From contig DUGO01000027.1 in the NCBI GenBank assembly GCA_013331375.1, forward strand, positions 1-5,996: DNA of 5,996 nt, given 5' to 3'. The DNA is from Candidatus Methanoperedentaceae archaeon (GTDB lineage: Archaea > Halobacteriota > Methanosarcinia > Methanosarcinales > Methanoperedenaceae). The notes beneath the pieces are model-generated. The model had not been told where the DNA came from. It was given only the letters and a program-made list of their open reading frames with translations, and searched no databases. Shown one piece after another: positions 1-4,247 of the stretch (position 1 is its first letter; every line of letters begins with the position of its first letter). The position numbers and the translations under genes are program-made.

Positions 1-1
1 G

Positions 2-544
2 GTGTATACAGGCTCCTATATCATTGCAACGGACACGGACAAGAGCGGCAGGTACGTAGCGAAATTTGACATAGGCGATACGGGGCTTGAGGGGGGTCTC
101 ATGGTGTATATGACCGCGCCGCTTGGCGGGGAGATGGCGGGGGCAGAAGAGCTTAACCAGTCGCCCATACTGTTCCTCAAGATATTCAACAAGAAGAACA
201 ACAACCTTCTGTATGACGGCACCCTGAGGCTGAACCAGACGGCTGCCATACCCGGGACAACGGGTTATGTCGCATTTGCGGATGTGAAATACTGGAGCAA
301 TTTCTATATTGTAAGGGACAGCGGGGTTACGTGGGTGTATGCAGGCATTGCGCTTCTGGTCGCGACCTTTTCAATACACCTGCTGTTTGTCCCTGCGCGC
401 ATCTGGGTCGATGTCACGGAGGAAGATGCAAGCCAGGGAATCTATATAGGCGGGAAGGCTGATAGGGCTGGCAGGCTGTATGAGCAGGAATTCACAGGCA
501 TCGTGCAGGAGCTCAGGGAGGGATTAGCCGGTGGCTCAGAGTGA
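2..544 (+). CDS. resB: Cytochrome c biogenesis protein ResB, C-terminal part (5' end outside window)
   Basis: This is the last ~180 residues of a ResB (Ccs1) family protein. With CcsA, ResB forms the system II heme exporter and synthetase, which binds apocytochrome c and ligates heme on the outer face of the cytoplasmic membrane. The visible part is an extracytoplasmic beta-rich region (about residues 1-108), then the family-typical FYIVRDSGVTWVYAG stretch. A single hydrophobic segment follows (about 110-131), then a charged cytoplasmic tail with RIWVDV and a C-terminal helix. The reading frame is open to the window edge, so the GTG at position 2 is not a credible start; full-length family members are several hundred residues. 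The stop lies inside the start region of ccsA, so the two genes are probably translationally coupled. Identification rests on the final membrane segment, the RDSG motif and the ccsA neighbour. A divergent ResB-like protein is the only serious alternative. Confidence 0.85.
   Translation: MYTGSYIIATDTDKSGRYVAKFDIGDTGLEGGLMVYMTAPLGGEMAGAEELNQSPILFLKIFNKKNNNLLYDGTLRLNQTAAIPGTTGYVAFADVKYWSNFYIVRDSGVTWVYAGIALLVATFSIHLLFVPARIWVDVTEEDASQGIYIGGKADRAGRLYEQEFTGIVQELREGLAGGSE
515..523 (+). promoter_or_regulatory. Shine-Dalgarno site of ccsA
   Basis: AGGGAGGGA ends about 7 nt before the GTG at 531, inside the resB coding sequence. It fixes the GTG as the ccsA start and fits coupled translation of the two overlapping genes. 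Confidence 0.7.
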
Positions 545-1385
545 ATGGCTTCTCTTCATTGGCGCAGCCCTGATGTATGCGGTCAGCGCTGTCTTCTATA
601 TATATTGCCTTGTATTCGAGCGCGAGGACAGGTTAAAGTACGGGATGAACACTGCGGCTCTGGGACTTTTGCTGCACAGCGTCTCACTTGCCATACGGTG
701 GATAGAGGCTGGGCACGGACCGTACATAGCCATGTACGAGGTCTTATCATCCTATGTGTGGGTATCTGTGGCGTTTTTCCTTTTAGTGCATCATAGGTAT
801 GAAAGGATACGTATAGCAGGCGCAATCGTCATGCCGGTCGCGTTCCTGATTATGGGAGTCGGCTCAACGTACTCAAGGGACATCACGCTCATGCCTGCCT
901 CGCTTCGCAGCTTCTGGCTTGCAGCCCATGTGGGATTTGCCAAGCTTGCATTCGGTTCCGTGCTTGTCGCTGTCGGGATAGCCGTTCGGTATATCCTGAA
1001 GGAAAGGGCGAACGTGCAGACGGGTGAGCCGGAAGAGAGGCATGAGGACTCACTGATATCGCGGCTGCCTTCGCTCGATGCCATGGACGACCTCTTGTAC
1101 AGGTTCATTGCCTCGGGTTTTCTTTTCCTCACTGTCATGATAGGTGCGGGCGCAATCTGGGCGAACCAGACCTGGGGGAGGTACTGGGGATGGGACCCGA
1201 TAGAGACTTGGTCGCTCATAACATGGTTCATATACGGCATCATACTGCATATCAGGATGAACGCCGGATGGCGGGGTAAGAGAATTGCGATGCTGGTCAT
1301 ACTCAGCATCTTTGTGCTCGCATTCTCGGCGTTCGGCGTGGGTTATGTGTACAGCGGGCTGCACGCGGGCTATCTCACATCATGA
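531..1385 (+). CDS. ccsA: Cytochrome c biogenesis protein CcsA (CcsB/NrfE-like heme handling protein)
   Basis: This is a polytopic membrane protein of 284 residues that carries heme across the membrane and presents it to apocytochrome c; it is the partner of ResB. About eight hydrophobic segments are visible (roughly 6-28, 41-58, 71-87, 93-112, 128-152, 190-212, 226-244, 250-275). The diagnostic Trp-rich WWD heme-binding motif is at residues 215-227 (WGRYWGWDPIETW). Conserved histidines expected as heme ligands are visible: H49 in LLLHSVSLAIRW, H133 in AAHVGF and H240 in LHIRMNAGWRG. H62 in GHGPYIAMYE lies in another conserved segment. The C-terminal GWRGKR and FGVGYVYSGLH segments are also family-typical. 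The length fits stand-alone CcsA. The start is GTG, chosen because a purine-rich Shine-Dalgarno lies just upstream; the start region overlaps the resB end by 14 nt. The 3' end overlaps the convergent methyltransferase gene by 16 nt. Confidence 0.95.
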   Translation: MAQSEWLLFIGAALMYAVSAVFYIYCLVFEREDRLKYGMNTAALGLLLHSVSLAIRWIEAGHGPYIAMYEVLSSYVWVSVAFFLLVHHRYERIRIAGAIVMPVAFLIMGVGSTYSRDITLMPASLRSFWLAAHVGFAKLAFGSVLVAVGIAVRYILKERANVQTGEPEERHEDSLISRLPSLDAMDDLLYRFIASGFLFLTVMIGAGAIWANQTWGRYWGWDPIETWSLITWFIYGIILHIRMNAGWRGKRIAMLVILSIFVLAFSAFGVGYVYSGLHAGYLTS

Positions 1386-2746
1386 GCCTGCCGCTTCATC
1401 ACGGCGCCGAAAAAGCCGTCAGTACCATGGATATGGGGAAACGACCTGAAGTATCCCCGGCTGTCCGTGAAATCCCGGAACAGTGACGCGTTAATCTCAA
1501 TTGCGGGAATGAGCGAAAACTCCGGTTTTTCTGCAAGGAATCTCTCGACTGTATTCTCGTTCTCGTCCCTGCTTATGGTGCATGTGGCATATACCAGCCT
1601 GCCTCCGGGTTTTACGAGGCGGCTATAGCGATGGAGCAAGTCATGCTGCTTTGCACCAAGCTCTGAAATATCCTCTTCCCGCAGGCGCCATTTCGAGTCC
1701 GGGTTCCTCCTGAACACGCCCATCCCAGAGCAAGGCGCGTCGATAAGCACACAGTCTGCCTTTGATGTATATTCCATCAGGGCAGTGACATCAGCCGTGC
1801 TGATATTCGATGCTCCTCCCCTGGCGGCGCGCCTGCGAAGGTTGCCGAGCTTCGCGGCATGAAGGTCGGATGCGAGCACCGTGCCTCGGTTGCCCATCAG
1901 CCCTGAGAGGAACAGCGACTTGCCGCCATTGCCTGCACATGCGTCGATGACGAGTTCGCCGCTTTTTGCGCCGCAGAGCATTGTTATTAGCTGGCTTCCC
2001 TCATCCTGCACCTCAAAGAGCCCGCGTGCGAATGCATGGGTTTTGAATATGCCATCTTTCTTTTCGACTGCGATGCCATATGGTGAGAACTCAAGAGGTG
2101 CTGATGGATAGCCCTCGTCCAGAAGGAGCTTCCTGAGGTTTCTCACGGTTGTCCTGTGAGGGTTTGCACGTATGGTGAGTGGTGGGGCAAGGTTATTTGC
2201 GCTGCAGAGCGATTCGACAGCCTCAGCATCACCAAGCTCATGCAGCCACTTTCCGACTATCCAGGCTGGATGAGAGTGATAGAGCGAGATGAACTCAAGT
2301 GGAGCGATTTCCCTGTCCGGGAAGCGTACAGAATCCCTGTTCCTAAAGACCGCTTCGACAGTCCGTTTCAGGAAGCCGCCAAGATTCCGGTCTCTTGCCG
2401 AAAGTGCGACCGTGCTGTTGATTATGCCTGCCTGCGATGCCAGCCCGAAGAGAGCCTGGTATGCGGCGAGCCGCAGGATGTTCAGGGCGCGGGGCGGGAG
2501 CGCGGCAGGGACGGCTCTGGATGAATGTTCTATTATGTGGTCGAGCCTTGCGCGGTGGCGCAGGATGCCGTAGAGCGTTTCCGTGATGGCAGCCTTCTCT
2601 GCATCTGAAAAACTTGTTTTCCGGAAGAGCTCGCCTGTGAGCCTGTCAGGATATCCCCTGCCGGATTCAGTCGCGTTAAGCAGCTCAAGGACTGCTGCAT
2701 GTGCTGCCTGACGTATCGGCTGCCTTCCGGGTGGATGCATATGCAT
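1370..2746 (-). CDS. rsmB: 16S rRNA (cytosine-C5)-methyltransferase, RsmB/Sun (Fmu) family with NusB-like N-terminal domain
   Basis: This 458-residue protein is an S-adenosylmethionine-dependent RNA m5C methyltransferase. In bacteria the orthologue methylates C967 of 16S rRNA; the target here is inferred. Residues ~8-135 form a helical NusB-like RNA-binding domain (RQAAHAAVLELL, ALNILRLAAYQALF, FLKRTVEAVFR). Residues ~150-458 hold the Rossmann methyltransferase: motif I DACAGNGGKS at 268-277, acidic residue D294 after the second strand, motif IV DAPCSGMGVFRRNP with C339, and motif VI YATCTISRDENE with C389. The last of these cysteines acts as nucleophile and the former in product release. The C-terminal HGTDGFFGAVMKR block is also typical. 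Motif I has CAGNGGK instead of the commoner CAAPGGK. Two in-frame ATGs (2746 and 2740) are possible starts; a TATA box about 20-25 nt upstream and no Shine-Dalgarno suggest a leaderless or near-leaderless message. The NusB fusion is bacterial in style, so lateral acquisition is possible. The gene is convergent with ccsA. Confidence 0.93.
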   Translation of the reverse strand: MHMHPPGRQPIRQAAHAAVLELLNATESGRGYPDRLTGELFRKTSFSDAEKAAITETLYGILRHRARLDHIIEHSSRAVPAALPPRALNILRLAAYQALFGLASQAGIINSTVALSARDRNLGGFLKRTVEAVFRNRDSVRFPDREIAPLEFISLYHSHPAWIVGKWLHELGDAEAVESLCSANNLAPPLTIRANPHRTTVRNLRKLLLDEGYPSAPLEFSPYGIAVEKKDGIFKTHAFARGLFEVQDEGSQLITMLCGAKSGELVIDACAGNGGKSLFLSGLMGNRGTVLASDLHAAKLGNLRRRAARGGASNISTADVTALMEYTSKADCVLIDAPCSGMGVFRRNPDSKWRLREEDISELGAKQHDLLHRYSRLVKPGGRLVYATCTISRDENENTVERFLAEKPEFSLIPAIEINASLFRDFTDSRGYFRSFPHIHGTDGFFGAVMKRQAHDVR

Positions 2747-2759
2747 GCTGAGTGCACTG

Positions 2760-2770
2760 TATATTTAAGA
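2760..2770 (-). promoter_or_regulatory. Archaeal-type TATA box for rsmB
   Basis: Read on the minus strand the sequence is TCTTAAATATA, close to the archaeal box consensus. Its centre lies about 24 nt before the ATG at 2740 and 18 nt before that at 2746, so transcription would begin at or next to the start codon. No GGAG-like site precedes either ATG, which fits leaderless initiation. The call rests on pattern and spacing only. Confidence 0.6.
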
Positions 2771-2848
2771 ACTTGCAGGTGGGTGTTAAATCGTTTGTGC
2801 CAGAATCAAAAAAATTGCAGATACATTCACCTTTTCCGGAGTTGAATG

Positions 2849-2873
2849 CCTGCTGCGCCAAACGGCGCGCAGG
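2849..2873 (+). other. Strong bulged hairpin in the rsmB-MNT intergenic region
   Basis: The left arm CCTGCTGCGCC (2849-2859) and right arm GGCGCGCAGG (2864-2873) pair through 10 base pairs, nearly all G-C, with one bulged T and an AAAC loop. It can be extended by a G-U and a U-A pair. It lies between divergent genes, so it is not a terminator of either flanking gene. It sits 13 nt before an AGGAG motif, so if transcribed rightward it could be a leader structure for the small ORF or the MNT/HEPN operon. It has no T-tract. Confidence 0.55.
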
Positions 2874-2899
2874 TAACGCAAATGAGAGGAGATATTATC

Positions 2900-3016
2900 A
2901 TGTATCCGCGTTCATCGGCGTCCATATGCGGTTTTAAAATTCCATCAGCGGGCAAAACAACAAACGGGGGCACAGGCAGGGTGATTTCAGCCCATGCCCT
3001 GACAACATCTTTTTAA
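2900..3016 (+). CDS. Possible small ORF, 38 residues, upstream of the MNT/HEPN pair
   Basis: An ATG at 2900 is preceded by AGAGGAG (2885-2891) at about 8 nt, the best Shine-Dalgarno in this gap. The frame runs 38 codons to TAA at 3014-3016 and ends 16 nt before the MNT start. An in-frame ATG at 2882 would give 44 residues. The product begins MYPRSSASICGFK, is basic and Ser/Thr/Gly-rich, and has no membrane segment or motif that I recognise. It could be a leader peptide or small protein of the downstream operon. A TATA-like TTTTAAAAT lies within it (2932-2940), which is equally consistent with non-coding promoter DNA. Only the ribosome-site spacing and the gene order support it. Confidence 0.25.
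   Translation: MYPRSSASICGFKIPSAGKTTNGGTGRVISAHALTTSF
2932..2940 (+). promoter_or_regulatory. Candidate TATA box for the MNT/HEPN operon
   Basis: TTTTAAAAT would place a transcription start near 2965, giving a leader of roughly 70 nt before the MNT start at 3033. A second candidate, CTTTTTAAG at 3009-3017, would instead start transcription around 3040 and favour leaderless use of the ATG at 3042. The sequence alone does not decide between them. Confidence 0.35.
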
Positions 3017-3032
3017 GATGGAAGGTTAACTT

Positions 3033-3557
3033 ATGAGCAGAATGAGCCTTAAAATCCGGAACACCACTGTCAGCCGATTGCTGGGCAGGTATGTGGAACT
3101 GCTGAAAGGGCATTTAGGAGAAAAACTGCTAAGCATCGCGCTTTTCGGCTCGGCTGCAAGGGGTACGGCGAGATTTCCGGGTAGTGATATTGATATCATG
3201 GTCGTCGCAAAAGGGATAATCGGTCTATCCTTCGGGGAACGGATGGGCATCGCTTTGGATCTTGAGGAGAGGATGTCGAAGACCGGGGAATATGCGGCAT
3301 ACAGGGAAAAGTTCGGCAGGAGACCGAAATTCCAGGAGATAATCTTCGATCCCGAAGAACTCAGGGCGCATCCGCCAATACTGCTGGACATGACAACTGA
3401 TGCCGTGGTACTGTATGACGCTGGCATCTTGCAGGAAGAGCTGGACAGAATGAGAAAGAGAATGAGAGAGCTGGGGTCAAGAAAAGTGAAACACGGTGAT
3501 TCATGGTTCTGGATACTGAAGCCTGATATGGAGCCTGGTGAGGTTGTGGAGATATGA
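3033..3557 (+). CDS. MNT-type nucleotidyltransferase (DNA polymerase beta superfamily), partner of downstream HEPN gene
   Basis: This 174-residue protein belongs to the minimal nucleotidyltransferase family. In characterised MntA/HepT pairs, MntA-type enzymes silence a HEPN ribonuclease by transferring AMP to a tyrosine. An N-terminal helix (about 8-31) leads into LLSIALFGSAARG, with G39-S40 of the nucleotide-binding motif and metal-binding D52 and D54 in SDIDIMVV. The spacing between S40 and D52 is 11 residues, one more than the usual GSX10DXD. E102 in FQEIIF is a candidate third acidic residue, but this is tentative. The C-terminal part has LLDMTTDAVVLYD (117-129), an Arg/Lys/Glu-rich helix and a closing WFWILKPDMEPGEVVEI block that I associate with archaeal members beside HEPN genes. 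The ATG at 3033 follows a modest GGAAGGT site; an in-frame ATG at 3042 is an alternative. The stop overlaps the next start as ATGA. I cannot tell antitoxin from another role. Confidence 0.9.
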   Translation: MSRMSLKIRNTTVSRLLGRYVELLKGHLGEKLLSIALFGSAARGTARFPGSDIDIMVVAKGIIGLSFGERMGIALDLEERMSKTGEYAAYREKFGRRPKFQEIIFDPEELRAHPPILLDMTTDAVVLYDAGILQEELDRMRKRMRELGSRKVKHGDSWFWILKPDMEPGEVVEI

Positions 3558-3979
3558 ACACGCAGGCAATGGCTCTTGATTATATCAAGAGGGCGGGAAG
3601 ATGTCTTCGGGAAAGCAGGGACGCACTCGAAGATAATGACTATCCGATTGCGATTCGAAGGGCGCAGGAGTGCGTTGAGCTGAGCCTGAAAGCGGTACTG
3701 CGGTGCTATGCTGTGGAATATCCAAGAGAGCATGAGGTGAGCGATTCCCTGGAGGCGGTTGGGGGTAGATTTCCAGGGTGGTTCTCTTCCAGGATCGGGG
3801 AGTTCATAAGAATCTCACGTGACCTCGGAAAAAAGAGAGGTCCTGCGATGTACGGGTATGAGGCAGGACTGAGACCAGCATCCGATATTTTCAGTAAAAA
3901 GGATGCAGAGGACGCATTTGGCTGGGCACAGGATGTTCATGATTCATGCACGAGGCTTATACATGAACATATGCGGTAA
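3554..3979 (+). CDS. HEPN domain protein (PF05168-like), partner of the MNT nucleotidyltransferase
   Basis: This 141-residue all-helical protein follows the classic HEPN pattern. Helix 1 is ALDYIKRAGRCLRESRDALE (7-26), the turn NDYPIAI leads to helix 2 RRAQECVELSLKAVLR (35-50), then PREHEV and a long helix around 77-95. The segment KKRGPAMYGYEAG, then PASDIF and a last helix (115-140), complete the domain. HEPN proteins next to MNT genes are often ribonucleases with an RX4-6H motif, RX4HXY in HepT. The corresponding place here reads R95-GPAM-Y100-G-Y102, so the catalytic His is replaced by Tyr, while the last Tyr, the AMPylation position in HepT, is kept. Either the protein is not an RNase, or it belongs to the HEPN branch with a regulatory or nucleotide-binding role. 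The gene overlaps the MNT stop by 4 nt (ATGA), so the pair is co-translated. The end is TAA. Confidence 0.88.
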   Translation: MNTQAMALDYIKRAGRCLRESRDALEDNDYPIAIRRAQECVELSLKAVLRCYAVEYPREHEVSDSLEAVGGRFPGWFSSRIGEFIRISRDLGKKRGPAMYGYEAGLRPASDIFSKKDAEDAFGWAQDVHDSCTRLIHEHMR

Positions 3980-4009
3980 TAATCACAGTTCCAATCCTCA
4001 TACCGGCAA

Positions 4010-4025
4010 TAAACCGATGGGTTTA
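4010..4025. repeat. Small perfect palindrome downstream of the HEPN gene
   Basis: TAAACC-GATG-GGTTTA is a 6-bp inverted repeat with a 4-nt loop, 31 nt after the HEPN stop. It could be an operator-like site for the cytochrome gene or a weak RNA hairpin; no T-tract follows, so a terminator is not supported. A TATA-like stretch (GTTTAATACA) overlaps its right arm. Confidence 0.3.
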
Positions 4026-4088
4026 ATACATAGTCCTGCAAGGGATGCAGTGCAAATACGGATGCGGTCATCATCATCACTCAGAAAG

Positions 4089-4097
4089 ATATTTATT
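4089..4097 (+). promoter_or_regulatory. Candidate TATA box for the multiheme cytochrome gene
   Basis: ATATTTATT, preceded by purine-rich AGAAAG as a possible BRE, has its centre about 23 nt before the ATG at 4116 and 50 nt before that at 4143. Transcription would start around 4118. This leaves a leader of about 25 nt with a Shine-Dalgarno for the 4143 start, or an almost leaderless message for the 4116 start. It suggests the cytochrome has its own promoter separate from MNT/HEPN. Confidence 0.45.
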
Positions 4098-4133
4098 GCG
4101 GCAGGTCCAAATATTATGAGCAAAAAGGTGGAT

Positions 4134-4138
4134 AGGAG
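4134..4138 (+). promoter_or_regulatory. Shine-Dalgarno before the cytochrome start at 4143
   Basis: AGGAG ends 4 nt before the ATG at 4143, a short but usable spacing. The other in-frame ATG at 4116 has only AGGT about 9 nt upstream. This is the reason for preferring 4143. Confidence 0.5.
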
Positions 4139-4142
4139 AATC

Positions 4143-4247
4143 ATGACGGGTGAAAAACGCATATGTTGTGTGGCAAAAGCGAATATGTGGATAGTGGCAA
4201 TTTTACTCATTGTATTACCACTGCTGCTCAGCAGCACGGCGAGCGCT
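4143..4247 (+). other. Signal peptide of the multiheme cytochrome
   Basis: The n-region carries Lys and Arg (GEKRICC, AKAN), the hydrophobic core runs from W16 to L29, and an AXA-type site STASA-AN gives a predicted cleavage after residue 35. It indicates Sec export, so heme would be attached outside the membrane, as system II requires. Confidence 0.85.

Noticed and set aside
2752..2937. 61-codon plus-strand frame in the intergenic region.
   Set aside because: It starts inside the rsmB promoter, has no Shine-Dalgarno, and its product shows no recognisable pattern.
2968..2999. GGGCA...TGCCC inverted repeat before the MNT gene.
   Set aside because: Five-bp arms with a 22-nt loop are too weak to call a structure.
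3026..3733. Long (235-codon) minus-strand frame opposite the MNT gene.
   Set aside because: It is a shadow of the MNT and HEPN genes; its product is Ser/Ile-rich low-quality sequence, while the plus strand shows clear family motifs.
2923..3977. Direct repeat CATATGCGGT at 2923-2932 and 3968-3977 bracketing the MNT/HEPN module, suggestive of insertion-site duplications.
   Set aside because: Only 10 bp; more than ten such matching 10-mer pairs are expected by chance in 6 kb, and the second copy lies within the HEPN coding end. No inverted repeats or integrase nearby.
4067..4080. Short TCA/ATC triplet run upstream of the cytochrome gene.
   Set aside because: Only about four units; no sign of a functional microsatellite or CRISPR-like spacing.
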